Assembly: GCA_025060295.1 (NCBI GenBank)
Contig: JANXCH010000006.1
Span: 69,257 to 133,256, forward strand
DNA from: Dehalococcoidia bacterium
GTDB taxonomy: Bacteria > Chloroflexota > Dehalococcoidia > Lucifugimonadales > HRBIN23
Direction: 5' to 3'
DNA length: 64,000 bases
Each line of letters begins with the position of its first letter. The stretch's first letter is position 1. A program made the position numbers and the translations under genes. Shown here in pieces: positions 8,068 to 16,770 of the stretch. The notes under the pieces are model-generated. The model was not told the DNA's origin, searched no databases, and saw only the letters and a program-made list of their open reading frames with translations.

Positions 8068-8421
8068 CTAGGCCTGGGATGATGGCTGGGATGGGGGCGT
8101 CTGCCCCACCAGGATGTCCTTGATGAGGAGCCGCGTATACCACTGGCGATGCCCGCTTTTGCGGCGATAGCGCTTCTTGGGCTTGTATTTAAAGACGATG
8201 AGTTTGGGGCCGCGGAAGATGTCCCGCACCACCGCCCGCACCCGTGCGCCGTTGAGGGAGGGTTGGCCGATTAGCACCTGTCCGTCCTGCTCCACCAGGA
8301 GCACGAGGTCCAAGTCCACCTCGGTGCCCGGCTCGGCCTCCAGGCGCTCCACATCAATGATGTCACCGGGCCTGACCCGGTACTGCTTGCCCCCGGCCTG
8401 GATGATCGCGTAGAGAGCCAC
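8068..8421 (-). CDS. rplU: 50S ribosomal protein L21
   Basis: A 117-residue large-subunit protein starting [16 protein letters not shown], with the [16 protein letters not shown] block characteristic of the family. A short Ser/Pro/Gln tail ends the protein. It heads the rplU-rpmA-rpmE unit, and an extended -10 box lies about 33 bp upstream of its ATG. The divergent gene is the YYY membrane protein. Confidence 0.97.
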   Translation of the reverse strand: MALYAIIQAGGKQYRVRPGDIIDVERLEAEPGTEVDLDLVLLVEQDGQVLIGQPSLNGARVRAVVRDIFRGPKLIVFKYKPKKRYRRKSGHRQWYTRLLIKDILVGQTPPSQPSSQA

Positions 8422-8453
8422 GCTTGTCCTTCATCACTAGGATTAGCCCTTTT

Positions 8454-8462
8454 ATTATAGCA
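8454..8462 (-). promoter_or_regulatory. Extended -10 promoter for rplU
   Basis: On the minus strand TGC precedes a perfect TATAAT, giving an extended -10 element. A TTGACG box lies only 12 bp further upstream, too close for a standard -35, so the TGn extension probably compensates. Confidence 0.55.
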
Positions 8463-8491
8463 TGGGTCGGGCGTCAAGGGGTGGGGGCCCC

Positions 8492-8500
8492 TGTTACAAT
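8492..8500 (+). promoter_or_regulatory. Possible extended -10 promoter for the YYY protein gene
   Basis: TGT followed by TACAAT ends 19 bp before the ATG at 8520, which would leave a leader of about 13 bases. No recognisable -35 hexamer is seen 17 bp upstream. Confidence 0.35.
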
Positions 8501-8519
8501 ACCCCTGAACGGGACGACC

Positions 8520-11500
8520 ATGCGAACGCGCACCGTGTGGCGTGTGCTGATGTCCCCCGGGGCCCTGGCCCTTCTCCTTCTGGTAGCCCTGGGCCTGCGC
8601 CTGTTCGGTCTCAACTGGGATGGGGGCCACTTGTTCCATCCGGATGAGCGCGCCATCCTGTGGTGCGTCAACGATTTGGGGCGCGACCCTTCCTACTATA
8701 CTACTCGCCGTTTCTGCGGCACCGCCGACGCCCCGTGGAACCCCCAGTGGTTCCCTTACGGCAGCCTCCCGCTTTACCTCCTGAAGGTTATCCAGGTGGC
8801 CCTATCCCCGTGGAAAGACCTGGGGATGGCCGACCTACGCATCCCGGGGCGTGTCCTCACGGGCTTGGCCGATACCCTGATTGTGCTGGGGGTTTTTCTG
8901 CTGGGGAGGCGTCTGTTCGGGATGCGGGAGGGGGTGCTCGGGGCATTCCTGGCCACCTTTGCAGTGATTCACATTCAGTTAGCCCACTTTTTCACGGCTG
9001 ATACCTTCCTGGCCCTGTTCTCCCTTTATGCCATGCTGTCTCTCATTCCTGTGGCCCAGCGGGGGAGCCTGTTATGGGCAGGTGTGAGTGGGGTTTGGGT
9101 GGGGTTTGCCCTGGCCTCTAAGTTTGCGGGGGCACCTTTGTTATTGCCTTTAACTGTGGCGCCTTTGCTCTACCTGCTGGGAGGGGTTGGCGAGCGGGTG
9201 GGGTTGTCCCGTCCGGATGGACGGCGGTGGAAGTGGGCGCTGGGTGCCCTAGCCCTGGGCTATGGGATGGTGGGGGTGTCCACGTTCGTGGCGCAACCCT
9301 ACGCCTTTTTGGACTGGCCCAAGTATCTCGCCGATGTGTTAGAGCAGAGCGAGATGGCGCGGCGCATTCGGGATTACCCGTACACTCTGCAGTATGTGGG
9401 GACGCCGGCCTATTGGTATCCCGTAGAGCAGTTGGCCCGTTGGGGTTTGGGGTTGCCGGTGGGTGTGGTAGCGTGGATGGGGCTGCTGGCTGCCCCCTTC
9501 TGGGCGTGGCGCTCCCGCCGTCGGGCCGAGGTGCTGGTGATGGGGTGGGTGATTCCGTATTTCCTCATCGTGGGTGGCCTGCCGGTGAAATATCTGCGCT
9601 ATCTCTTGCCCATCGTGCCCTTCCTGCTGGTCTATGGGGCACGTCTGCTGGTGGTGCTGGTGGAGTGGGTGCGCCAGATCAGGCTCCCCCCCATGCCCCA
9701 GCGCATTGTGGGAGTAGCGGTGTGGGGTGTAGTAGCGGGCGCGCTCCTGGGGGGAGTGTTGTATGGAGTGGCCTATGTCAGCATGTATCGCAAGCCCCAC
9801 CCCGCCATTCTGGCCTCCCACTGGTTGGGGGGGCACGCCCGCCCCGGCTCCCTCATCCTCAAGGAGCACTGGGAGGAGGGCCTGCCCAACCTGTGGGGCT
9901 TCCGGGTGGAGGAACTCCCCCTCTATGAGCCCGACTCTTGGGATAAAGCCGACCGCTTGGCCCAGCGCCTGGCCCAGGCCGACTATCTGGTCTTCTACAG
10001 CCAGCGCCTGTATGGGACGATTCCTCGTCTCCCACACCGCTACCCTATGTCCAGCCACTACTATCGCCTTCTGTTCGCTGGGGAGTTGGGGTATCGTCTG
10101 GTGCACTGGGAGGGGCGCTGGCCGTCGCTCCCTGGCCTGGCCATTATGGACGATACCTTCCGGCGCGCCGGCGTCCCGGTGCCCGAACCGCTGCGCACTT
10201 GGAAGCCGGCACCTCTGCCTCTGCGCCTGGGTTTTGCCGACGAGTCTTTCAGTGTGTACGACCATCCGTTGGTGCTCATTTTCCAAAGGGTGGAAGGTGT
10301 ATCCGCCGAGGCGTTGCGAGAGCGTTTGTGGGAAGGCTTGACCCTGACGCCGTCGCCCCCTGTCCGCTCTACGCCCATGCTTACCCCTCGGGAATGGGCC
10401 GACCAGCAACGCGGGGGAACCTGGGCGCGCCTTTTCCCAAAAGGGGATATCCTGGGGCGGCAGCCGGTGTTGGGGTGGCTGGTGGTGCTGTATGGGGTGT
10501 CGGGAGCGGGGGTTCTGTGGGGCTTTTGGGCCTTCCGCTCCCTTCCCGATGGGGGATGGCTCCTGGGACGCACCCTGGGCTTGCTGGCGACAGCCTACCT
10601 TGCTTGGCTGTGCGCCAGCCTAAAACTCGTCCCCTTCGGACGGGGAAGCATTGCGGTGTTTCTCGTCCTCTTGCTGGTGGGCGGGGGATTGCTGGCCTGG
10701 TGGGGACGTAAGGAGTGGGGGAAGTTCCTGCGGGAGCGGTGGCGCTTGTTGGCGGTGGAGGAAGCCCTCTTCCTATCGGCCTTTGGGGCCTTCGTGCTCA
10801 TTCGGATGGCCAACCCGGACCTGTGGCACCCCTTCCGGGGAGGCGAGAAGCCCATGGATTTGGCCCACCTGAACGCTGTGGTCAAGTCCACCTGGTTCCC
10901 CCCCTATGACCCCTGGTTTGCAGGGGGGGCGCTGAACTACTACTACTTTGGACAGGTGCTGGTGGCCACACTGGTGCACCTTACAGCGATTCCCACACCC
11001 ACGGCTTATAACCTTGCAGTGCCCACCTTGTTCGCTTTGGCGACGGGGAGCGCCTTCAGCATCGCCTACACCCTGGGTGGAGGGAAGGGAGGAGTGGAGA
11101 GAGGGGCCATAGGGGTGGGCATCGCTGGGGCGAGTTTCGCCTTCGTCCTGGGCAACCTGGATGGGGCCGTGCAACTCCTCCAGGGGGTGGGGGCAACCCT
11201 GAGCGGCAGGTCTTTTCCCCCCTTTGACTACTGGCGCTCTAGCCGCATGATGCCACCCGACCCCCCCGGTTTTGAGATTACCGAATTCCCCTTCTTCACC
11301 TTCCTGTTCGCGGACCTGCACGCCCATCTGTTGGCAATACCTTTATCCCTGCTGGTGCTGGGGGGTGTGCTGGGGCTGGTACGGGCTGTGCCCGAGCAGG
11401 GGTTGAAGCCGATACTGCCTATTCTAGCTCTCCTGGGCTTGGCCGTGGGTTCTCTTTACCCCACCAACTCGTGGGACTTCCCCACCTTTGGGGCGATCAC

Positions 11501-12962
11501 CCTGGCAAGTGGGGTCTTGGGGGGGTTGGTGTGGTGGCGGGCAATTCACGGGCGGGCGGCGGGAGGCACCGCCCAGGCGGTGCCCACACCCAACGGTATA
11601 GACGGCTGGGTAGTGCCCTCACGCACGCTGGAACCGGGAGCGAAAGTGCTCGGCACGAGGCGCACTGTGGGTCTGCGGGCGGGGCATCCGTGGGCTTTCG
11701 CTGTCGGTGGAGGGGTCGTGGGGTGTGGCGTGGTGCTGGCGGGGATACTCCTGTTCCTACCGTTCCATGTGCGGTTTGCCCCACCGGTAGCGGGTGTGCA
11801 ACCCACCGTTGCCAAGACCATGCTCATCCACTATCTGGCCATTCACGGCCTATTCCTGTTTCCGTTGGTTACCTGGCTGGTGTGGGAGGGTGTACCCGTG
11901 CTGGGGAGGGTGGTTCGGGGGAGTGTCTGGGGTGTGGGGGCTGTTGGCCTGGGGGGCGGAATCCTACTGGCTCTGGTGGCCGGGGGGTATGCGACGGTGG
12001 CCATGCTTCTGGGACTGGGGGTGCTGGGGGTAGTGGTAGGGTGGAAGGCCTGGGAGCGGGGGAATCGGGAGGCCCTTATAGCCGTGCTGATGGCGGAGGT
12101 GGCGTTCGCTTTGGGGATAGGTGTGGACTTCCTGCGCCTGCGGGACGATATTGACCGCATGAACACGGTGTTCAAGTTTTACATTCACGGGTGGGTGCTC
12201 CTCGCACTGGCGTCGGCGTATGGCTTGGGGCAGGTGCTCCCCCGACTGGTGAGGCGGGCGGGTGCACCGCCACCCGAGCCCACGCTTCCAAATCTGGCTG
12301 GATGCCCACCCGGGGCAGGGGGTTGGCCTTTGAGACACCAGACCCTCCGCCCGCGCCTGACGGGGTGGGGTATGGTGTGGCTGGGTGTCTTTGCCCTGTT
12401 GCTCCTTAGTGCAGGTATATATCCCCTTTTGGGCACGCGCGCCCGGTTGGCCGACCGTTTCACTATTCTACCCTTCACCCTAGACGGCACCGCCTATATG
12501 GAGTGGGCGGTGTATCGGGATGAGCGGGGGCAGGTGGCCTTGCGTTGGGACAGGGAGGCCATTCGCTGGCTGTGGGAGTATGTGGAGGGGACGCCTGTCA
12601 TCGCAGAAGCCAATACCCCGCTCTACCGCTGGGGCGGTCGCATCTCGGTCTACACGGGGTTGCCGTCGGTGGTGGGGTGGTCGTGGCACCAGATGCAACA
12701 GCGGTGTGGCGGGCCCCACTGTCCTCCGGTGGAGGAGCGCCTGACCGACCTGCAACGCCTGTATACCACCGTTGACATAAAGGAGGCGCACGATATCCTG
12801 CGGCGGTATGGGGTGGGCTATGTATATGTAGGGGAGACGGAGGCCCTCTACTATCCCCCACAGGGGCTGGCAAAGTTTGCCGAAATGGAGCGTCAGGGGC
12901 TCCTACAAGGGGTGTACCGTAACGAGAAGGTTACCATCTACCGTGTGCTGACCTGGCCGTAG
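8520..12962 (+). CDS. Giant membrane protein: glycosyltransferase-39-like half fused to a YYY (DUF2298) domain
   Basis: A 1480-residue multi-pass membrane protein. I chose ATG 8520 over an upstream start at 8424, which would lie in the divergent promoter region. The N-terminal half looks like a GT-C glycosyltransferase of the PMT/ArnT type: one membrane segment, then HPDE at 40-43 and many hydrophobic helices. The C-terminal half contains NYYYFGQ near residue 806 and FLFADLHAHLLAIPLS, the signature of the Chlor_Arch_YYY domain known from Chloroflexi and archaea. It probably transfers sugars from lipid carriers outside the membrane, but the acceptor is unknown. It may be co-transcribed with the HAD gene 37 bp downstream. 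Confidence 0.88.
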   Translation: MRTRTVWRVLMSPGALALLLLVALGLRLFGLNWDGGHLFHPDERAILWCVNDLGRDPSYYTTRRFCGTADAPWNPQWFPYGSLPLYLLKVIQVALSPWKDLGMADLRIPGRVLTGLADTLIVLGVFLLGRRLFGMREGVLGAFLATFAVIHIQLAHFFTADTFLALFSLYAMLSLIPVAQRGSLLWAGVSGVWVGFALASKFAGAPLLLPLTVAPLLYLLGGVGERVGLSRPDGRRWKWALGALALGYGMVGVSTFVAQPYAFLDWPKYLADVLEQSEMARRIRDYPYTLQYVGTPAYWYPVEQLARWGLGLPVGVVAWMGLLAAPFWAWRSRRRAEVLVMGWVIPYFLIVGGLPVKYLRYLLPIVPFLLVYGARLLVVLVEWVRQIRLPPMPQRIVGVAVWGVVAGALLGGVLYGVAYVSMYRKPHPAILASHWLGGHARPGSLILKEHWEEGLPNLWGFRVEELPLYEPDSWDKADRLAQRLAQADYLVFYSQRLYGTIPRLPHRYPMSSHYYRLLFAGELGYRLVHWEGRWPSLPGLAIMDDTFRRAGVPVPEPLRTWKPAPLPLRLGFADESFSVYDHPLVLIFQRVEGVSAEALRERLWEGLTLTPSPPVRSTPMLTPREWADQQRGGTWARLFPKGDILGRQPVLGWLVVLYGVSGAGVLWGFWAFRSLPDGGWLLGRTLGLLATAYLAWLCASLKLVPFGRGSIAVFLVLLLVGGGLLAWWGRKEWGKFLRERWRLLAVEEALFLSAFGAFVLIRMANPDLWHPFRGGEKPMDLAHLNAVVKSTWFPPYDPWFAGGALNYYYFGQVLVATLVHLTAIPTPTAYNLAVPTLFALATGSAFSIAYTLGGGKGGVERGAIGVGIAGASFAFVLGNLDGAVQLLQGVGATLSGRSFPPFDYWRSSRMMPPDPPGFEITEFPFFTFLFADLHAHLLAIPLSLLVLGGVLGLVRAVPEQGLKPILPILALLGLAVGSLYPTNSWDFPTFGAITLASGVLGGLVWWRAIHGRAAGGTAQAVPTPNGIDGWVVPSRTLEPGAKVLGTRRTVGLRAGHPWAFAVGGGVVGCGVVLAGILLFLPFHVRFAPPVAGVQPTVAKTMLIHYLAIHGLFLFPLVTWLVWEGVPVLGRVVRGSVWGVGAVGLGGGILLALVAGGYATVAMLLGLGVLGVVVGWKAWERGNREALIAVLMAEVAFALGIGVDFLRLRDDIDRMNTVFKFYIHGWVLLALASAYGLGQVLPRLVRRAGAPPPEPTLPNLAGCPPGAGGWPLRHQTLRPRLTGWGMVWLGVFALLLLSAGIYPLLGTRARLADRFTILPFTLDGTAYMEWAVYRDERGQVALRWDREAIRWLWEYVEGTPVIAEANTPLYRWGGRISVYTGLPSVVGWSWHQMQQRCGGPHCPPVEERLTDLQRLYTTVDIKEAHDILRRYGVGYVYVGETEALYYPPQGLAKFAEMERQGLLQGVYRNEKVTIYRVLTWP

Positions 12963-12999
12963 CCTCTGGGGTATGGTATGCTGGAAATGGGTACTGCGT

Positions 13000-13695
13000 A
13001 TGGCCCTGTATCCGTGTGCCCTCGTCGTGGACTTTGACGGCACCATCACCCTGCAGGACACGGGGGATATCCTGTTCGCGCGGTTTCAGGCTGGGGGATG
13101 GGGGGATATTGACCCCTATTGGGAGCAGGGGCTGCTGAGCGGGCGGGAGGCTTTGGCCCTCTACTTTGCTCGTCTGCCAGCCGACCGAGAGGCGTTAACG
13201 CGCTGTGTGCAGGAGGAGCATCGCTTGCGCCCGGGCTTTACCGCGTTGGTGATGTGGTGTCGGGAGAAGGGTATCCCCCTGACCATCGCCTCCGGGGGGT
13301 TGGACTTCTACATTCAGGCGGTGCTGGAGCGGGAGGGGCTGCAAGTGCCGTTTTACAGCGCCACGGCCGATTTCAGTGGCCCCCGTTTGGGGATGCGCTT
13401 CACCAACGGGGTGCGGAGTTGTCCCGATGTGGGGGTGTGCAAGTGCTGGCTGGTGGAGCGGATCAAGGGGCAAACGGAACGGCTGGTGCTGGTCGGCGAT
13501 GGGCTGACGGATGCCTGCGCAGCGCGCCGTGCGGACCTGGTGTTTGCCCGCAAGTGGTTGCTGGATTACTGCCGGCGGAACAATTTGCCTCATCTTCCTT
13601 TTGAAACCTTCCACGAGGTGCACCAGGCTTTGGCTGAGTGGGTGCACATGCGTGGGGAGCGCTCCTCCCCTTCCCCCGTCGCCGCCGCCTCTTGA
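13000..13695 (+). CDS. HAD-superfamily phosphatase (subfamily IB, MtnX/SerB-like)
   Basis: A 231-residue soluble phosphatase. Motif I is DFDGTIT with both catalytic aspartates, motif II is the S of TIASGG, and motif IV is VGDGLTDACAA. The order resembles 2-hydroxy-3-keto-5-methylthiopentenyl-1-phosphate phosphatase and phosphoserine phosphatase. I start at ATG 13000 because the HAD core begins at once; ATG 12973 would add nine residues. Neither has a strong ribosome site. Its stop codon overlaps the -35 box of the downstream transporter promoter, so the two are independently controlled. Substrate unknown. Confidence 0.75.
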   Translation: MALYPCALVVDFDGTITLQDTGDILFARFQAGGWGDIDPYWEQGLLSGREALALYFARLPADREALTRCVQEEHRLRPGFTALVMWCREKGIPLTIASGGLDFYIQAVLEREGLQVPFYSATADFSGPRLGMRFTNGVRSCPDVGVCKCWLVERIKGQTERLVLVGDGLTDACAARRADLVFARKWLLDYCRRNNLPHLPFETFHEVHQALAEWVHMRGERSSPSPVAAAS

Positions 13696-13720
13696 CAGAA
13701 GAGGGGAATTAGCGTATATT
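13692..13720 (+). promoter_or_regulatory. Near-consensus sigma-70 promoter of the phosphonate-type transporter
   Basis: TTGACA (13692-13697), exactly 17 bp, then TATATT (13715-13720). The -35 box contains the TGA stop of the HAD gene. A start near 13727 would leave a leader of about 70 bases before the GTG at 13800. Confidence 0.85.
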
Positions 13721-13799
13721 GCAATCAACAATTCATCTAATTCTGCCCCAACGGGGTGATGGCGTTCTGCCGCAGTGGGGCAGAGAGAGGAGAGCAAAG

Positions 13800-14774
13800 G
13801 TGCGCCACCGCTGGATGCTGCTCCTGATTGTGCTGGCACTGGTGGTGGGAGCAGGGATGGGCGGGTTCCTCATAGGCGGGCGGAGCCGGGGGGGAACCTC
13901 ACCCGCCCAGGAGACACCCCAACGGGTGGTGATCGCTATCCAACCCACCATGTCCGCCGCTGAGATGCTGGAAAAGGCCCGTCCTCTGGAGCAGTTCCTG
14001 GAACAGCAGTTGGGCGGGAAGGTGGATGTGCAGATTTATGTCCCCACCAGTTATGCGGCGGTGGTGGAGTCCCTGCGCTTTGGGCAGGCGCAGGTGGCCT
14101 TCATGTCGGCCTGGCCGTCCTATCTGGCAACCCAGATGGCGGGGGCTGAGGTCGCCCTGGCGGAGGTACGGGAGGTGGTCATCGGCCAAGAGAAGAGGGA
14201 GGCTCCCTTTTATTACTCCTACTGGGTGGTGCGTGCCGATAGCCCCTACGAGAACCTCCTGTCTCTCAAGGGGAAGCGGGCCTGCTTCCCCAGCCCTATC
14301 TCCACCTCCGGGTATGTCGCCCCCATGGGGCGCCTGGTGGAACTGGGCTATCTCACCGTGGAGGCCGGCCGCGAGGCGGACCCTAAAGCCTTCTTCGGGG
14401 ATGTGCTGTTTGGGGGGGGCTACGCCCAGTGCTGGCAAGCTCTGCAGCAGGGGCAGGTGGATGTAACCATTATCGCCGGGGATGTGTCGGAGCGGTTGTA
14501 TCGGGAGGTTTTGGCCAATACACGCGTGTTAGAGCAGCAAGGGCCTATCCCCTCCCACGCCGTAGTCGTCAGCAAAGACCTGGCGGAGCCGTTGCGCAGT
14601 CAGGTTCTTCAAGCCATTGAAGGCTTGGGCGCTCCCGAGTATCGCCCGTTAATGCGCTCCTTCATCTCCAGCATCTTCGTGCGCTTTCAGTCCACAACGG
14701 CCCAGGAGCACCTGGCCACCCTCCAGCGCTACTTGCGCCTGGCGGGTTTGAAGTTCACCGAGCGCCTGGGCTAG
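13800..14774 (+). CDS. phnD: Phosphonate/phosphate-type ABC transporter substrate-binding protein (PhnD-like)
   Basis: A 324-residue extracytoplasmic solute-binding protein. I place the start at GTG 13800 because AGAGAGGAGAG lies just upstream and the promoter's transcription start falls after the longer start at 13719. An N-terminal hydrophobic segment (LLLIVLALVVGAG) acts as signal anchor. The mature part (IAIQPTMSAAEML, PTSYAAVVESL, VAFMSAWPSY, SGYVAPMGRL) follows the PhnD pattern for phosphonate, phosphite or phosphate binding. ATPase and permease genes follow directly. No phn catabolic gene is seen, so the ligand may be phosphate or another oxyanion. Confidence 0.82.
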   Translation: MRHRWMLLLIVLALVVGAGMGGFLIGGRSRGGTSPAQETPQRVVIAIQPTMSAAEMLEKARPLEQFLEQQLGGKVDVQIYVPTSYAAVVESLRFGQAQVAFMSAWPSYLATQMAGAEVALAEVREVVIGQEKREAPFYYSYWVVRADSPYENLLSLKGKRACFPSPISTSGYVAPMGRLVELGYLTVEAGREADPKAFFGDVLFGGGYAQCWQALQQGQVDVTIIAGDVSERLYREVLANTRVLEQQGPIPSHAVVVSKDLAEPLRSQVLQAIEGLGAPEYRPLMRSFISSIFVRFQSTTAQEHLATLQRYLRLAGLKFTERLG

Positions 14775-14781
14775 TGGAGCG

Positions 14782-15525
14782 ATGGACGACAGCCTTACCT
14801 ACCCACTCCAGGCTGAGGGGGTCTGGTTCGCCTATCGGCCACGGGTTTGGGTGCTGAAGGATGTGTCCCTGGCCGTTCCCGAGGGTGCCATGGCCATGAT
14901 TATGGGCCCTTCGGGCGCCGGCAAAACCACCCTGCTGAAGGTTCTGGCAGGCCTTGTGCGCCCCCAAAAGGGCGTGGTGCGCATCTTGGGGAGGGAGGTG
15001 CATAAGGGGATGCCTCGGGCCCTGCGCCCCCGTGTGGGATATATTCCCCAGCAACTAGGGCTGGTGCGCAACCTGACGGCCTTGGAGAATGTGCTGATGG
15101 GGGCTTTGGGGCGCAGCCCAGGGCTTAGGGTCTTCTTGGGCATCTTCCCCAAGCAGGAGGTGGAGAGGGCACGCACGGTTTTGGAGTTGCTGGGTATTGG
15201 GCACAAGGCTCACGAAAAGGTGTTCCGCCTCAGCGGGGGCGAGCGCCAGCGGGTGGCCATCGCCCGCACTCTTCTGCAACGCCCCAAAGTGGTTCTGGCC
15301 GACGAGTTCGTCTCTGATCTGGACCTGCCTCGGGCGGCCGAAATTTTGCGCCTGATGCGCCAGGTTACCCAGCGGGAGGGGATGACCTTCTTGATGAATA
15401 TGCACGAGGTGCAACTGGTGCAGGAGTTCGGGGACCAGGTGTTCTTGGTCAAGGATGGGGTAGTGCGCCACCAGTGCAGCGGCTCCCAAGTAACCTGGAA
15501 CCTGCTCCAGGAGGTGCTGGGGTGA
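14782..15525 (+). CDS. phnC: ABC transporter ATPase, PhnC-like
   Basis: A 247-residue ATPase that powers uptake by the neighbouring permease. Walker A is GPSGAGKTT at 42-50, the Q-loop follows (YIPQQLGL), the signature is LSGGERQRVAIAR and Walker B is VVLADE. Residues after Walker B read FVSDLD, matching the PhnC subfamily, which often has ASLD here. It starts 7 bp after phnD, and its stop overlaps the permease start as GTGA. Confidence 0.88.
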   Translation: MDDSLTYPLQAEGVWFAYRPRVWVLKDVSLAVPEGAMAMIMGPSGAGKTTLLKVLAGLVRPQKGVVRILGREVHKGMPRALRPRVGYIPQQLGLVRNLTALENVLMGALGRSPGLRVFLGIFPKQEVERARTVLELLGIGHKAHEKVFRLSGGERQRVAIARTLLQRPKVVLADEFVSDLDLPRAAEILRLMRQVTQREGMTFLMNMHEVQLVQEFGDQVFLVKDGVVRHQCSGSQVTWNLLQEVLG

Positions 15526-16283
15526 GGCGGGATTTGCTGGTGTTGGGGGGTGTGGCGGTGGCGCTGGGGGTGGTGCTGGGGCACCTGGGCTTCTTTGACG
15601 GCCAGCGCCTCGGACGGGGTCTGGTAAACGCGGGCATTTTCGTGCGCGATATGGTGCCCCCCGATGGGGCGGTCTTGGCGGTGGCGGGCCAGGCCCTGCT
15701 GGAGACGGTGCAGATGGCCTTCGCGGGGACCCTGTTGGGTTTCCTCCTCTCCCTGCCCCTGGGCATCTTGGGGACGCGCTCCCTGTTTCCTTTGCCGATC
15801 ACATCCCTGGCCCGCCTCGTGAGCGCTGTGGTGCGTACCATCCCGGTTCTGTTGTGGGCTATCCTATTCGTGATCATTGTGGGCTTGGGGCCCTTGGCGG
15901 GCACTTTGGGCATCGCCTTTTACACCGTAGGGTATTTGGCCAAACTTTACGCCGAGTTGTTTGAGGGCACCGACCCCGAGATCATGGAGGCGGTGCGGGG
16001 TGTGGGGGCGTCGCGTCTGCACCTGGTGCGGTTCGTGGTGCTTCCCGAAGGGGCTAATGCTATCTTGGCGCAACTGCTGTTCATGCTGGAATACAACATT
16101 CGCGCGTCCTCTATTTTGGGGTTCGTGGGGGCGGGCGGGGTGGGCTTTGTGCTGCAGGTCTACTTGCAGACCATGGAGTATCAGCGCCTGGCGACGGTGC
16201 TCCTGCTGGTTCTCGGGGTGGTGTTGGCTATGGATGCGGTGAGCGGGTGGGTGCGGCGGCGCTTCCTCCTAACACCCCGCTAG
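15522..16283 (+). CDS. phnE: ABC transporter permease, PhnE-like
   Basis: A 253-residue inner-membrane permease. The GTG at 15522 overlaps the ATPase stop by four bases and gives a compact N-terminus; the frame is open upstream to 15474 but that region is coding in phnC. The cytoplasmic EAA loop is clear (EAVRGVGASRLHLVRFVVLPEG), followed by ASSILGFVGAGGVG. Several hydrophobic segments cover the rest. The stop overlaps the convergent HAD gene by four bases, with no terminator hairpin between them. Confidence 0.88.
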   Translation: MRRDLLVLGGVAVALGVVLGHLGFFDGQRLGRGLVNAGIFVRDMVPPDGAVLAVAGQALLETVQMAFAGTLLGFLLSLPLGILGTRSLFPLPITSLARLVSAVVRTIPVLLWAILFVIIVGLGPLAGTLGIAFYTVGYLAKLYAELFEGTDPEIMEAVRGVGASRLHLVRFVVLPEGANAILAQLLFMLEYNIRASSILGFVGAGGVGFVLQVYLQTMEYQRLATVLLLVLGVVLAMDAVSGWVRRRFLLTPR

Positions 16284-16666
16284 GCTAGGGGCCGAGCACG
16301 GTTGCGCAGCACCTGTTCCACCCATTCAATAACCCGATACAGTTCCCTATCGTGGGGGTCTAGGTGGCGGTAAGGTTTGACCCACACCCCCGAATACTTC
16401 TGCACCAAGAAGTCGTCGTCGTCCACCACCATATCGGGGCGGATGGGGCAGTCGGCGTCCTTGTCCAGGCAGGCGGTAACCCAACGGGCCAGGCCAAAGG
16501 TGTGCACCACCCGCTCGGCGTGGGGTCGGCCAGTGGCCGTCCATACATAAATTTCGCACCCCAGATCCCGAAGGCGGCGGAACACCTCCTCCGTCCCGGG
16601 GCGCAAGGCCCATTGGCTCCCGTCGGCGTACAGAATGGTGAGGTCCACATCAAAGAAAACCCGCAT
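16280..16666 (-). CDS. Small HAD-like hydrolase
   Basis: A 128-residue protein starting at ATG 16666 behind GGGAGGAG. The HAD nucleophile motif is DVDLTIL, with the DxD pair at residues 6 and 8, then VWTATGRPHAERV and a late acidic motif VVDDDDF. It lacks room for a full cap domain, like NIF- or polynucleotide-type small HAD enzymes. It is encoded convergently with phnE, the stop codons sharing four bases. Substrate unknown. Confidence 0.65.
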   Translation of the reverse strand: MRVFFDVDLTILYADGSQWALRPGTEEVFRRLRDLGCEIYVWTATGRPHAERVVHTFGLARWVTACLDKDADCPIRPDMVVDDDDFLVQKYSGVWVKPYRHLDPHDRELYRVIEWVEQVLRNRARPLA

Positions 16667-16719
16667 CCAGCTCCTCCCAGTGTAGGCTACGCTCATGGGC
16701 ACCGCGGGTCAAGGGGGTA

Positions 16720-16749
16720 TGGACAAACAGTCCACATCCCCGATAGGAT
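16720..16749 (+). promoter_or_regulatory. Probable promoter of trmI
   Basis: TGGACA (16720-16725), an 18-bp spacer and TAGGAT (16744-16749), the same -10 form as the minus-strand promoter at 41654. The first trmI codon is 21 bp downstream. Confidence 0.5.
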
Positions 16750-16770
16750 AATTGAACGAGGCGCGTCGCT

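Noticed and set aside
8454-8477. TTGACG and TATAAT upstream of rplU as a standard promoter pair
   Set aside because: The spacer is only 12 bp; I kept the extended -10 box and dropped the -35.
9339-10409. A 356-codon minus-strand open frame inside the YYY protein gene
   Set aside because: It is an antisense shadow in GC-rich coding DNA, with His/Gln/Arg-rich low-information content and no ribosome site or family.
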